A stretch of DNA of 63,368 nucleotides from a virus (IMGVR_UViG_3300027971_000057:1-63368), one strand, 5' to 3'; shown: positions 36,530 through 47,354, counted from the first letter of the stretch. Notes: generated by a model from the sequence alone, not told the origin. A program made the numbers and translations.

Positions 36530-39500
36530 ATACCTTGAGCAGTCTTTCAGCGTAGGCATTCTCAGCGTTTCGTAGCCTCTTGATGAGGACATCTTTCTGT
36601 TCAGTCGTTAGCTTGGGCGAAGCGGTGATTTGCCGCTCTTGCTTTGCCCACACACCTAGCTGCTTATAAGCCGCACCAGACACGCTTGCCAGTGCCAACT
36701 CATCTGCGTACTTGGTGGCAAACTCCCGCGCACCCGCGAGATCCCCGTCGTCTATCTTCTTCTTGTAGGTGTTCTGCGCCTGCTGAACATCCTTCATTTG
36801 GGCGAAGGCTTCGTCCAAGATACCACGCCCATCGTTGGGCTGGAACAAGCCGCCGATAAGCACATTCTTGCTCAAAGGCTTGGTAGGCTCCTGCACTTCT
36901 TTGCCGCCGGGGGCTGGCTGCTTGAGCAGTGGGTTGAGCAAAGACATCGCTGCAATGCCCGCGCTTCCGGTATAGCCGCGAACAAGGTAGTCGATCTTGA
37001 TTGGGCTCAGGCCCACTTCACCAGTGACGCTGCCGATAAGTTTGGCAAGTTCTGTAGTTCCCGGACGAAAGCGTTCCGTAGCTTTCAGCCCCTGTTCGCG
37101 TGGAGACTCAATGTCACCGCCAAAGAATGACTTGCCCAGCACCACTTCCGTAGCGGGCTTAATGCCCTGTGGCAAGCTGAACGGATTGGACTGCCAAAGC
37201 AGTTTGCCGATACCGCCCACTGCTTTGCTGGCGCTTTCGTCGTGCGCCCATACATCCACAAGCGCTTCTGGAATTGCCTTGAACAAGTACCCAAGTTCAA
37301 ACATGATGGGCACACGAACGGGCTCATCAAGCCCGGGGATACGAACGAAGAAGTTGTTGTAGCGCTCTTCTGGCTTGGCTTGCTTGTACGCATCATCGTC
37401 CTGCATAAGCGCGATGTACGCCATCGTAGTAGCGGTCACCATAGCGCCTCTGGCAAACAGCTTCTTTTGAATCTCAAGCCGCTCGTTGTTGTCCATCTTC
37501 CCGCGCATAGCGCGATACAGTACATCCAGACCCTGAAGCTGTGCGTTGAAGAAAGGAATCAACGTGGACAACAAACGCGCACTAGCAGACAGGCCGTGAC
37601 GGCTGAAGTTCATTGACTCTTGCGCCCGCATAAGCGCTTGCAATTCGGTCATGCCCTTAGCGATGGAGTCTTTGTAGATCGTCACGCGAGTAGCAGCATC
37701 ACCCTTCAGCGCAAAGGCATCAGCCTTGCTCATGAGCTTTTCCCAGCCACTCTTGCCGCTCTGCATATCGCGGAGGAAGCGGGCCATATCTCGCTGATCG
37801 CCCGTATAGACGTTACTGGTGATTGCTCCCGCCGCCATCAAGCGTTCTTCCTCGGGACTACGACCCGCCACCATCTTGGTGAGTTCTTTCATGCTGTTGA
37901 GCACGGGAACCCCGTCCATACCCGTGGTCATCCACGCAATCATTGGGTCACGAATCGCCTGTCGAATCGCGTATGCGGGCATACGAGTCACCGCTAACCG
38001 CAACAAGTTAGTTGGCATACCCATCATGCGGATGAGGAACGGCATACTGGTCGCAATACCCTCCATGCTCTTGACGAACATATCGGCGGGAATGCCATAC
38101 GTGTCGGTATCAACAATCGCGTATTTCTTGACCCCGTTGTCGAAAAAACGAACTGCTCCTTCGGGTCCATCGCCCTCACCAATGCGCTTGATCGCGCCCA
38201 TCTTCAATAGCGTGAAGCAAGTGTTCTTGGTGCGGATATTTCTCAACGCCATCTCGGTCAGCATCGCCGTGTTCTGGATCGCGCTGGTGTAGATAGGCAT
38301 GATCTTGCGGTTGCTGCCGACAAGGTCTTTCAAGTTAGGCTGCTGCTTGATGTTACCGATTCGGACAATACTCTTGCCGCCCAGATCCAAGATCACGTTG
38401 CCGTTATCGACGCGGTAGAACGGAACATATGGCGTCTCCTTAAGGCGGTCACCCACCTTCTTGGACAGTGCGCCGCACTGCACGGTGAAGTCGATAAGCC
38501 CGTTGTTGTATGCCTTGTACTCTTTAGCCGCTGCCTCGAACGCCTCCTTGGCTTTCGGGTTTGCTTTCAGCAGATCCATGACCTCAGCGTAGGCATCCTT
38601 GGCAATCTTCGGGTCCGTGTTCAGCTTTTCCCAACCGAGCTTCTCAGCGCGTTGCCCAGCGATATAGGCTGTGAAGTACGCCTCGGTAGTAGCCTCGTTC
38701 CCCAGCTTCGCTTGACCCGCAAGTTCAGCCACACGCATGAGCGTAGCGCCCTTGACGCTGTTGAAAGTGATCGACTTTCCGTTCGGCGTATTCTGAACCG
38801 CCAGTTGCAGCGGACCATGCGTGATGGCTTGGTTGACATAAGCGTTGCGGTTCTCACCCGCACGCAGGTAGTACATCGCCTGCTCGCCTTCGAGGCTGGA
38901 CAGAACTTTCTTGTCCACGCCCTTGGTCACAGCCGCGTCAATTGATGCCCAGCTATCCAATGCCGCTTGGCGCAAACGAAGCCCAAGATTACCCGCCCGG
39001 ACCTTAGCCCACAGCGTGGGCTCTTCCGCTACAAGCGCTGCGGCAGACGAACTGGTGATGCGCTCACCTTGCAGCATATCGGTCAGCGCGTCTGACGCGG
39101 TGAGTCGATATCGGGGGGCCATGCCCTTTATGCTCTCAGCCGTGGGCGCTTCAACCTTAGTAAACAAGCGATCAGCAGCAGCAAGCGTAGCGTCGCGCAT
39201 GTTTGTAGGAATATCTACACCAAGCAGTTTCAAGACGGTGTTCTTGAAAGACTCCCACGCATTTTTAATCGTCCACGGTTTGCTATGCATATAGTCTTGC
39301 AGATTCTTGTCTGACAAAGCTTCTGCAACAAACTCGCTAAGGCTTGACTTGGCGTTTTCGTTCTTTATGTTGTCATCGCTTTTTATTTCTTCATAAAGTG
39401 CTTGTAGTTCCTTTTTAGCTGCAAGTTGATCTGGCGTGAGCTTCGACTCATCCATTTTAATAAGGCGCTCAGTGGCGGCATGAACCGCTTCGTGGATAAC

Positions 39501-42500
39501 TGTCTGTTCATTCTGACCGTGAGCCTTGTCAATCCAAATAGTGCTGCCATCAGCAGAACATGCGCCGCGAGCAAAATTACCCTCGTTGTCAGTAAGACCA
39601 TCAACCATGTTGACATGGGTTTCTTTTAGTAAAAACTGCAAGCGTTGCGCAACCGCTTTGATAACATCGTTGGTTGTCGAGGACGCAATATCCCCCAACG
39701 TGCCCTGCAAATCGTTACTAGCTAACCCATCTTTAGCATCCTCGTTTAGTGGGATGTCTTCCGCCTCTTCTACCCCAGTTCTAAACGCAGCTTTAGGGGA
39801 ACGTGGCTTGGCCTCCTGCGTAGGTGGCTCGGTGTCAGGCGTTTCGTCCGTGGCAACAAACGGCTTGCGCTTGGGGTTGACCTCGGCGGATGTAGCGCCG
39901 CGCTTGACCTTGGTGGTAGTAGCGCCTTCCTTGCTTTCGGTAGACCCCGTTCGCATAGTTCCCGGCTCGACGGTGGCCTTGCGAACCACTTGCTCCGTGC
40001 GCTTGGTTCTTGGCGTCTGCTTACTGGCAGCAGTCTCGGCAGTAGCCGCCTTGAGGCGTTCAGTAGCGGCCTTGAGCGCGTCTTTGTAGACTTGCGACTT
40101 GACGCCTTCCTTGATACCAACCGCTTGCAACGCGGCCTTTGCCGCATCTGTCAGACGGATGTAGGCTTCGCTTTCTTTGCCAAATTTCTTGATGATCTTG
40201 TCGCGCTTGATCACCCACTCACTTCTGGCCTGCGTGTAGGCTTCTGTTTTTCTGCCCTCATTGAGCGCCAACTGGCGAAGCTCCAGTGAACTCGCGGCTT
40301 CTTGTTCCACATCCCCCGCTGCTATACGTGTAGCGGTTGCGGCTTCCTTGGAAATTTTGTTGCGGCTGCGCCCCAATGCGTCTACGGCGTCTTCTTTAGT
40401 CTTTGCAACATTTGACGCTCTCCTAAGCGGAGTCGTCTCGTGCATCCCCTGATAGATAGCGAAAATCTTTTGGCTGGCAGGGGCAATATGTGCAATAAGC
40501 TCGTTGTACTCTGACTCCGCTGCATCAATCTTGCGCTTAATTGCGTACTTTTCTTCGTTTGTAAGAGGGCGGGTAAGCGTCGTCTCGCCTTTAAGACGGG
40601 CCTTGAGGACCGCAACCTTGTCCTTCATTCCAAGCGTGATGGGTTTAACGCCTGTGAATTCTCCGGGGACTACGGACTTGCCGTAGTTGATCTTATTCGC
40701 GGCTTTCTCGATCCCCTTAAGCCACGTAGGAAAAACCGTAGGCTTACCTTCGGGCGTCAGCAGGGGCATGACCCCGCTTTCCAAAACAGCCGTGTACTTT
40801 TCACGGGCAGCATAAGCATCAACCGCTTTCTGCAACAACGACTTTTTGGCGTTGCCTTGAGGGTTCTCGATGCTCCGCTTGATTTGCGCGATCTTCTCCA
40901 TCCCGGCATCGAACTCTTCTGGCGTGACGGTGCGGGTGAGCTTGAGACCTTTGAGATTAAACCGCTTATCCAGCCCATCAATTAGGCGGCGGCGTGCGGC
41001 GGCTTTTGCGTCTGCATTCTGCGTCTGCGCTTCGCGCTCCTTAGCGCGGGTTGCATTGTTTATGTACCGCTCATGGTCCCCGTTGAGGACAGAGGTACGG
41101 ATGAGGTTGGCATCGCTGAAAAGATCCAGTTCTTTAGGCGCTTCACCAGCCCTTGAAGGGGCGGTAGCCCAGAACTTATCAAGTCGGGCTTTCTCGAACG
41201 CTGCGTCAGCGTCTTCTTTCGTTTGTCCAGATGGTTTCTCTGCAAACTTTTCTGCGTCTTCAGCAAAAGGCCATTGGCTCTTTTGATAGTCGTACTCGGG
41301 CGGGGCTTTGTCTTCCAACTCGGCAGGAGGAATGGGCGCTTCTTCTTCAGTGAACAGCGGCAGTGTCTGTCCACGTTCCCGGTTTGCGCGTTCTTGCTCT
41401 GCTTGCGCGTCCGCCGCTGCCCGCTCTGCTGCTATACGATCTTCTTCCGCAGCCTGCTTGAACATATCAAGCGTCTTAGGACCGCGAGGAGGCAATTTGG
41501 GAAGGGGTCTAGCTTGTGCGGGAGTCTGGGCAATACCTGCAATAGGGGCCACAGGTTCTGCATCCGCGATTTCAGGACCGGAAGACGGGGCGGCTTGCGA
41601 AGAGAACAAAGGCAACGTCTCACCCATGCCTGTACTGGCGCGGGCTTGCTGGTCCTCGATCTCTGTGCGACGACGTTCGATGTCCTGCTGAATCGCGGCT
41701 TGCTGGGCTTTTGCTGCGGCAAGATCAGCTAAGTGTTTGTTCTGGGCTTCAAAGTCGCCATCAGCGCCTGTTTGCTCGACTTGCCCACCAAGGGCTTCAA
41801 TCTGCTTGTTGAGCCTTTCAAGCTCGGCTACCTGTCCCGGAAGCCCTTGGAACTCTTGCGGAGTACGGTCAAGCGAGAACCCTGCTGCGCCACCCTGCTG
41901 CTCGATCAAGCCTGCCAGATTCTGTTTCTGTGCCTCAAGCGCTTTGTACTTTTCAAGCAGCGTGGTATGGGTCTGTGCATCTCCCGCATTAGCGGCTTGT
42001 TGCAGTTGCCCTGCAAGGGTAGAGGTTTGCTGATTCAGCGTCTCGTACTGCGCCATGAGCGTCTGCACGGGTGTCTCAATACGCCCTTCGGTTGGCTGCT
42101 GCGCTGCGGCCTCAGTTTCTAATTTGGCGTATCGCGCACGCTCTGCGAGCAACGGGGCAAGCTGGCCTTTACGTGCTGCGTACTCTTCACCCAGTGGCTT
42201 GAGCGTTTCATTCTTGAACGTATTAGCCGCATCCTTGGCTTGCTGATACGCGGCCTTTTCCTCGTCTGAAGCGTCTTTCTTCGGCTTCTTGGCCGCAGTT
42301 GAAAGCTGCTGCATCTGTTGCAGCGCGGACTGATAGTCGTCGTGCAACTTGAGCAGGTTCTCGGGCTTGCTTTTCTCCGCTTCTTCTGCGTCTTGGGTGG
42401 CTTTATTCTCCGCAGCAATCCGCTCATCCGCAGCCTTCTTGGCGGCGGTCATGGCGCGACCCTTCTCCATATAGTGACCAGCAGGCGCAATAACGCCACC

Positions 42501-43337
42501 AAGGACTGCACCACCCACGAAGTTGTCGAAGTATTCTTTGCGTGCCTCGGGATCTGTCAGACTCAGCCCTGCTTGCATCCGCTCAAGTACTTGCTGCGAT
42601 GCCTCAGTCAAACCCTCTACGCCTGCAATTTGTCCCGTTTTAAACGTGTACTCGGCCAGCGTCTTCTTGAGCCCTTGCTCTGCAAGCGTCTTGAGTTCCT
42701 TCTCGGACAGCTTCATTCCCGCCGCACCAAACATTCTGCCCAGTCCCGGAAGCATCTTCAGGGACGCAATGTCGAGTATGGTCTGTGGGATAGCCGCCAG
42801 CGCAGCCGCGCCAACATCCGCATTTTGAATCGTTTTGCCCGTATCTAGCTGTCGCCCAAAGTTGGAAGTTGTAAACTGGGCTGCGCTGGTCAAGCCAGCG
42901 GCACCTGTGCCCAGCAGCGCCGCACCAGCCATCTCAGGAGCTAGCGCGGCAATACCAGCACCAGCCGCACCCGCAGCAACCGGGGCCAGCATATAAGCCG
43001 CCGAAGATCCTGCCAACCCCTTGATGTAGTTAAGCGGGTCTTCTGAAAACTCTACTTGCTTGTAACGCTGCTCGTTTTCTTTGTTTACTTTTTCGCGGTA
43101 CTTAGCAGCTTCTTCAACATCCCCCGCCCCAAACCGACTCGCCAAAGCCCGCGTGTCTGCTAGTAGCCCTCGACCCGTAGCCTTAAACGCGGGCATGAAC
43201 CCGCTTTCTGGAGGGGGTAAAGCAGGGGCAAAAAGTTCAGGAAACCGTTGTTGCGCCGAAGCCATTGCATCGGCGTAAGACATACCGTCAGGAACTTCAA
43301 TAGCGTTCCCTCCGGGCAACCGAATGTACTTAGCCAT
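36498..43337 (-). CDS. Giant internal virion/ejection protein with HExxH motif
   Basis: The 2279-residue protein starts MAKYIRLPGGNAIEVPDGMS. Residues about 110-200 are Ala/Gly-rich and hydrophobic. A long Gln/Ala/Glu coiled coil follows (about 300-700), then a Lys-rich part. Near residue 1282 is VIHEAVHAATE, an HExxH zincin-like site within a polyvalent-protein-type domain, followed by a large helical C-terminal half. Size, low complexity and position at the end of the late block fit proteins injected with DNA to cross the envelope or act early in the host. Confidence 0.7.
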   Translation of the reverse strand: MAKYIRLPGGNAIEVPDGMSYADAMASAQQRFPELFAPALPPPESGFMPAFKATGRGLLADTRALASRFGAGDVEEAAKYREKVNKENEQRYKQVEFSEDPLNYIKGLAGSSAAYMLAPVAAGAAGAGIAALAPEMAGAALLGTGAAGLTSAAQFTTSNFGRQLDTGKTIQNADVGAAALAAIPQTILDIASLKMLPGLGRMFGAAGMKLSEKELKTLAEQGLKKTLAEYTFKTGQIAGVEGLTEASQQVLERMQAGLSLTDPEARKEYFDNFVGGAVLGGVIAPAGHYMEKGRAMTAAKKAADERIAAENKATQDAEEAEKSKPENLLKLHDDYQSALQQMQQLSTAAKKPKKDASDEEKAAYQQAKDAANTFKNETLKPLGEEYAARKGQLAPLLAERARYAKLETEAAAQQPTEGRIETPVQTLMAQYETLNQQTSTLAGQLQQAANAGDAQTHTTLLEKYKALEAQKQNLAGLIEQQGGAAGFSLDRTPQEFQGLPGQVAELERLNKQIEALGGQVEQTGADGDFEAQNKHLADLAAAKAQQAAIQQDIERRRTEIEDQQARASTGMGETLPLFSSQAAPSSGPEIADAEPVAPIAGIAQTPAQARPLPKLPPRGPKTLDMFKQAAEEDRIAAERAAADAQAEQERANRERGQTLPLFTEEEAPIPPAELEDKAPPEYDYQKSQWPFAEDAEKFAEKPSGQTKEDADAAFEKARLDKFWATAPSRAGEAPKELDLFSDANLIRTSVLNGDHERYINNATRAKEREAQTQNADAKAAARRRLIDGLDKRFNLKGLKLTRTVTPEEFDAGMEKIAQIKRSIENPQGNAKKSLLQKAVDAYAAREKYTAVLESGVMPLLTPEGKPTVFPTWLKGIEKAANKINYGKSVVPGEFTGVKPITLGMKDKVAVLKARLKGETTLTRPLTNEEKYAIKRKIDAAESEYNELIAHIAPASQKIFAIYQGMHETTPLRRASNVAKTKEDAVDALGRSRNKISKEAATATRIAAGDVEQEAASSLELRQLALNEGRKTEAYTQARSEWVIKRDKIIKKFGKESEAYIRLTDAAKAALQAVGIKEGVKSQVYKDALKAATERLKAATAETAASKQTPRTKRTEQVVRKATVEPGTMRTGSTESKEGATTTKVKRGATSAEVNPKRKPFVATDETPDTEPPTQEAKPRSPKAAFRTGVEEAEDIPLNEDAKDGLASNDLQGTLGDIASSTTNDVIKAVAQRLQFLLKETHVNMVDGLTDNEGNFARGACSADGSTIWIDKAHGQNEQTVIHEAVHAATERLIKMDESKLTPDQLAAKKELQALYEEIKSDDNIKNENAKSSLSEFVAEALSDKNLQDYMHSKPWTIKNAWESFKNTVLKLLGVDIPTNMRDATLAAADRLFTKVEAPTAESIKGMAPRYRLTASDALTDMLQGERITSSSAAALVAEEPTLWAKVRAGNLGLRLRQAALDSWASIDAAVTKGVDKKVLSSLEGEQAMYYLRAGENRNAYVNQAITHGPLQLAVQNTPNGKSITFNSVKGATLMRVAELAGQAKLGNEATTEAYFTAYIAGQRAEKLGWEKLNTDPKIAKDAYAEVMDLLKANPKAKEAFEAAAKEYKAYNNGLIDFTVQCGALSKKVGDRLKETPYVPFYRVDNGNVILDLGGKSIVRIGNIKQQPNLKDLVGSNRKIMPIYTSAIQNTAMLTEMALRNIRTKNTCFTLLKMGAIKRIGEGDGPEGAVRFFDNGVKKYAIVDTDTYGIPADMFVKSMEGIATSMPFLIRMMGMPTNLLRLAVTRMPAYAIRQAIRDPMIAWMTTGMDGVPVLNSMKELTKMVAGRSPEEERLMAAGAITSNVYTGDQRDMARFLRDMQSGKSGWEKLMSKADAFALKGDAATRVTIYKDSIAKGMTELQALMRAQESMNFSRHGLSASARLLSTLIPFFNAQLQGLDVLYRAMRGKMDNNERLEIQKKLFARGAMVTATTMAYIALMQDDDAYKQAKPEERYNNFFVRIPGLDEPVRVPIMFELGYLFKAIPEALVDVWAHDESASKAVGGIGKLLWQSNPFSLPQGIKPATEVVLGKSFFGGDIESPREQGLKATERFRPGTTELAKLIGSVTGEVGLSPIKIDYLVRGYTGSAGIAAMSLLNPLLKQPAPGGKEVQEPTKPLSKNVLIGGLFQPNDGRGILDEAFAQMKDVQQAQNTYKKKIDDGDLAGAREFATKYADELALASVSGAAYKQLGVWAKQERQITASPKLTTEQKDVLIKRLRNAENAYAERLLKVSNQGDRTTRQ

Positions 43338-43340
43338 GTT

Positions 43341-45716
43341 TTAAGAGCCCTGCGCTGGTGCTACCAATGAGAAAACTTTATCACCACCCGCACTAGCAGA
43401 CAAACCTACACCCCCCGCATAGGGGCCAAGCAGGGGATGTCCCGCCATGCGCGAGCGCAAAAGATCATCAAACATGGCTTGTTTCTTAAGTGGGTCTTGC
43501 TCCATCGTATAAGCCGTATTTGTTTTAAGATCATTCTGCACTTGATTTTGTAACGTGGTATAGGCTTGTCCAACCTTAATGTCTCTTGTGCTTGCATCCT
43601 GTAGCATTTTCAAACGCGCTTTAGAATCTGCATTGATGGCCGCATAGTGCGCCGCTTGGTTGTCAGCCTGCCTAGATTGAATGCCAAGCCCCAGCCCCGT
43701 AAGCTGATGCTCCATTGCCTTGTTTGCTTTATTAGTCGCAATCTCTTTGTACTTAGCAGCGGTAGCCTCATCATTTTTATCAAGCGCAACACGGTAGCGG
43801 CCCAAAGCAATTTGCGCGTCGGTGGCTTCTTTTACCGCCTTAGCATTGTCGGCTTTTTGTTTTCCGGTAGCGCCCGAATAGGCTTTAATAGCATCGCCTA
43901 CGGCGGGAGCAAAATACGGAGATTTGCTGGACAAAAACGCGGCTGAGATGCCCAACAGTTGCTCTTTAACGTCGCCTTTTTTACGGTCTTCAATGGACTG
44001 CAACAGGGCGTTAACAGCGGTCTGTTCTGGTTTAAGCAACTCCGCATTTTCTTTGCGGCGTTGGGCCATAAACGGCTCTAGCTCTTTACCGATATCTGTA
44101 ACAGACTGCTCTTTGGTGTCGAACGTCGGGAGCTTAAACGCAGAGGCTGCGCCTGCTAGGCCGGGAAGCCGAGAAGATTCCGAACTCGACGCATCAACAG
44201 TAGCTTTTTTATCGGGCGCAGCGGGTGCTGGCGCAGGGGCGGGCGCATTAGCCGCCACTTTTTTAGCCGCAGGTTCTGGTGCGTAACGTATATTCATCCC
44301 CCCAACTTGACTGGGGCGGTTTGCCAGTGCTGAAGAAATCCCTGCTAACGCACTGGGGATATCTGCCACTGTGTCATATACGCCTCTTCCCAAACGCTGC
44401 GCCATCCCGCCACTACCGCTGTCTTGCGCCGCTAGTGCAGCCCTTACCTCCTCCGCAGTAAGCGGCGGACGGTCAGGCATCCGGTCAGGAACACGCTGCT
44501 TAAAAAGCTTTGTCAGCGCAAGGGGGTCTTTAACCAGCCCCTCGTCAGCAAACGCGACAATCCCACCCCCTGCCATTTGAGGCATAGGGCCAGCGGGGGC
44601 TGCACCAAGACCTTGCTCCATAGGGGGTATAGCAGCACCACCACGGACTTCGGCTCGACGCGCCTTCTCCATCTGAATTTCTTGCGCTAACTCGGGATGC
44701 TCTTGCTCGGCCCGATCAAGCTGTTCATCAGACAGTTTCGGGAGGATCTCGCTAATACCCCCACCACCCGCGTAACCAACGCTGCCACCGCCCGCATACC
44801 CAACAATACCGCCTTTAGCTGCCGCAAGTGCCGCAGCGCCAGTCCCAAGTCCTGCTAGCGTACTCAACGTATTGGGTGCCGCTTCATACATCAGCGTCTG
44901 ATTCCTTGAACCAATCGCAGGGTTCTTGATCAGGTCGCTCATGAAGCCCAGTTGCTTATAGGCGTAGTTCTGCTGATCCATGAAGTTCTGGTACGCGATA
45001 TCGTCCGCTCGCTGCTGCTGCGCCTGTTGCTGTGCCCCGTAGGTATTCAACAGTTTATTGATATCCATACCTTGTTGGAACTGCTGCCCACCAAGTTGTC
45101 CAAGCAACTGTGCTGCTTGCTGTTGTGCGCTGTTACCAAACTGCGCTTCTTGAATACGGCGTGCCTGATCCGTATTGAACATATTTGCGGCCTGATTGAA
45201 GGCATCGCTGTAGCCCTGCGCGTTGATATCTGAGAGATTCTGGCGCGTATTTTGGTCCACCATCGACTGCTGGAGCGCACCGCGAGTACCGCCGAATGCA
45301 CCCATGCCCACAGCCTTAGCTGCTTGCTCTTGTTGCGCCATCCTCCCTGCTTCCGCAGCTTTTCGCAGTTGGGGAGCAAGCGCGTTCTCAAGGAACGGGT
45401 TCATGTACTGGCCGACATTCGCGCCTGTGTACTGTTGACCAACAGGGGTATACCTACCCGCTTGTGTAGCGTATTGCGTAGCCTGACCGATCTGAGGCGC
45501 AACCTGCATACCCCGTGCGCCCGCAAAAGACTGCTGCTGCATCGGATCGAAACCCGCAAGCCGTTCACCACGGTACTTTACATACGGATTATTATTGATG
45601 TTTGTGAGCGCAGCGCCTTTAGCTAGAACGTCTTGCGCGTAGCCACGCGCCCATGCTGGGAGTTCTTGTGTCTGCGTTGTGTTTGATGGTGTACTACTGC
45701 CGCCGCCGCCACTCAT
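43341..45716 (-). CDS. Internal virion/ejection-like protein
   Basis: The 791-residue protein starts MSGGGGSSTPSNTTQTQELP. The N-terminal half is Gln/Ala-rich and helical, and a central GGIVGYAGGGSVGYAGGGG stretch is Gly-rich and could insert into membranes. An Ala/Pro linker and a second helical region follow. No enzymatic motif is seen. Three bases separate it from the giant protein gene, so they probably act together as inner-core or ejection proteins, as in T7 gp14-16. This is inference from shape and place. Confidence 0.65.
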   Translation of the reverse strand: MSGGGGSSTPSNTTQTQELPAWARGYAQDVLAKGAALTNINNNPYVKYRGERLAGFDPMQQQSFAGARGMQVAPQIGQATQYATQAGRYTPVGQQYTGANVGQYMNPFLENALAPQLRKAAEAGRMAQQEQAAKAVGMGAFGGTRGALQQSMVDQNTRQNLSDINAQGYSDAFNQAANMFNTDQARRIQEAQFGNSAQQQAAQLLGQLGGQQFQQGMDINKLLNTYGAQQQAQQQRADDIAYQNFMDQQNYAYKQLGFMSDLIKNPAIGSRNQTLMYEAAPNTLSTLAGLGTGAAALAAAKGGIVGYAGGGSVGYAGGGGISEILPKLSDEQLDRAEQEHPELAQEIQMEKARRAEVRGGAAIPPMEQGLGAAPAGPMPQMAGGGIVAFADEGLVKDPLALTKLFKQRVPDRMPDRPPLTAEEVRAALAAQDSGSGGMAQRLGRGVYDTVADIPSALAGISSALANRPSQVGGMNIRYAPEPAAKKVAANAPAPAPAPAAPDKKATVDASSSESSRLPGLAGAASAFKLPTFDTKEQSVTDIGKELEPFMAQRRKENAELLKPEQTAVNALLQSIEDRKKGDVKEQLLGISAAFLSSKSPYFAPAVGDAIKAYSGATGKQKADNAKAVKEATDAQIALGRYRVALDKNDEATAAKYKEIATNKANKAMEHQLTGLGLGIQSRQADNQAAHYAAINADSKARLKMLQDASTRDIKVGQAYTTLQNQVQNDLKTNTAYTMEQDPLKKQAMFDDLLRSRMAGHPLLGPYAGGVGLSASAGGDKVFSLVAPAQGS

Positions 45717-45726
45717 AATTTAGTCC

Positions 45727-46146
45727 TTAAATGATTTTTTGATAGATCACAGAGTGAAGCTTGTAATCTCTCGTATTTGCAACTCTACGCCATCCGGGGC
45801 GACCAATGAACTCAATGCCCACACAGCCCGCATCCTTTGCAAACCGTTCTGTGTACTCTTGCATCTTGTCCTCAACAGACTCCATTGTTCCCGGCTCCAT
45901 CGCACAGTACTGAATGGTGAGGTACTTCGCCTGCGGGTATTCTTTTATTTCTGTGATGAAATGTCCATAGACTTTTTCTTGATCGAACACCAACCAAAGC
46001 TGCATCTGGCCTGTGATGATGAATCGGACGATGTCGTCTACAGAAGATCGCCCCCCGCTCCACTCTTCAGAAACCTTCAGATACGGCAGCACTGCTGCTA
46101 CAGCATTCGTGATATTCCCATTCAGGATGAGCGTGATGTCTTTCAT
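45727..46146 (-). CDS. GNAT-like acetyltransferase fold protein
   Basis: The 139-residue protein has the shape of a GNAT domain: QLWLVFDQEKVYGHFITEIK, AKYLTIQYCA, a helix with VEDKMQEYTERFAKDAG, and IGRPGWRRV. Small GNAT-like proteins are frequent beside internal virion genes of podoviruses, where their role is unclear. The acetyl-CoA pyrophosphate loop (Q/RxxGxG/A) is not clear, so activity may be lost. It overlaps the preceding gene by an ATGA. Confidence 0.5.
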   Translation of the reverse strand: MKDITLILNGNITNAVAAVLPYLKVSEEWSGGRSSVDDIVRFIITGQMQLWLVFDQEKVYGHFITEIKEYPQAKYLTIQYCAMEPGTMESVEDKMQEYTERFAKDAGCVGIEFIGRPGWRRVANTRDYKLHSVIYQKII

Positions 46147-47354
46147 GCGGGCATCAGTTTGTGAGCCTTGGTGTTGGTAGCAACTGCATTCTTACCAGTC
46201 GTCTTGCGCCGAGCCCGCTGAATGCGGTCCATCATGGCGTAGAGTTGCTTTGCGCCAGCCTCAGTAGAACCGTTACCCAGTTCCGACACGATACGCGCCG
46301 GGATCACGAACTCACCGTCAGCTAGTCGAGCAGGCTGTTTGCTACCAATAACAGCAGGAATAGAGTCGGATACCCCATCTCCGGGACCACGAAGAAGACG
46401 CCCACCATCTGAATAGCTCCCTAAGTTTGACTGGGCAGAAGGCAGACCTCGCATCATGCCACCAGCGGCAGCGCGATTGACATATCGGGGTTTGAAGTAT
46501 TGCTGTTCCCTACCGTATGGGTCTGGTTCTGGCATAGGCGCGGTGGGGGTTGATTCGTAGTTGTACTGCTGACCGGGATTGGTATCTTCTGGTTGTGGCT
46601 TGTACTTCTTTGGCTTCATCATATTCATAGCCAATGGAGCAAACGCCGCTGCCGCACGCATCGGTTCTTTTTTAGCGTAATTCAGGAGATTCTCTCCAGT
46701 GAAGCCCTTTTCGACCGCAGCAAAACGCTGTGATGGATCGGTCATCATGTCAAAAGTAGGCGCGGGGGGTCCAGACATAGCAGGTGTGACTGGGGCCGCA
46801 GCTTGAGGCGCAATAGACGGGGTTGCAAAAGCGGGCGCAGCTTCTGGGGTCAGAGACGAAATAGTAGGCGCATTTGCCGCAGTAAATGCGGGGGTCGCCG
46901 CTGCTGGTGCTGCTGTACTCGCTACCGTTGTCGCCGCTGGTGCTGCTCCACTTGCCCCTGCTGCGCCCGCTCCTGCTGCCCCACTAGCCGCTCCTGCTGC
47001 TCCTAAACTACCCGCGAGTCCAGCACCACCAAAAGCGCCAAGCCCTGCCATCAGACCTTTTTGGAGATTACCCGAAGCGATACCAGTAACTCCGCCTACC
47101 AGCAATGGTGCGAGCCAAGGACTGGCGGTCCCACCCGAAGCAACCATTATCCCAGCGCCAGCGAGCATCGGGAGAATTGAGGACAGGAAACCCGCCTCCG
47201 GGAGTCCCGTTTGAGGATTGGTAGTCAGTGAACCACCAGCGGCACGGGCAAGTCCTTGTAAGGCATTAACCTCGCCTTGACCCATGTGAACAAGCGTTGT
47301 GTCTGGGCCTCGGCCTTGAGCGGCGAGATGGTTGGCAGCGAGTTGAAGGCTCAT
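46143..47354 (-). CDS. Ala/Gly-rich virion protein, possible ejection protein
   Basis: The 403-residue protein starts MSLQLAANHLAAQGRGPDTT. A hydrophobic Gly/Ala segment (about residues 60-140: SILPMLAGAGIMVASGG, LQKGLMAGLGAFGGAGLAGS) could cross a membrane, followed by long Ala/Thr/Pro low complexity. The C-terminal part (GDGVSDSIPAVIGSKQPARL, ADGEFVIPARIVSELGNGS) is a conserved-looking domain seen in virion proteins of environmental podoviruses. It lies in the ejection-protein group. Function inferred. Confidence 0.6.
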   Translation of the reverse strand: MSLQLAANHLAAQGRGPDTTLVHMGQGEVNALQGLARAAGGSLTTNPQTGLPEAGFLSSILPMLAGAGIMVASGGTASPWLAPLLVGGVTGIASGNLQKGLMAGLGAFGGAGLAGSLGAAGAASGAAGAGAAGASGAAPAATTVASTAAPAAATPAFTAANAPTISSLTPEAAPAFATPSIAPQAAAPVTPAMSGPPAPTFDMMTDPSQRFAAVEKGFTGENLLNYAKKEPMRAAAAFAPLAMNMMKPKKYKPQPEDTNPGQQYNYESTPTAPMPEPDPYGREQQYFKPRYVNRAAAGGMMRGLPSAQSNLGSYSDGGRLLRGPGDGVSDSIPAVIGSKQPARLADGEFVIPARIVSELGNGSTEAGAKQLYAMMDRIQRARRKTTGKNAVATNTKAHKLMPA

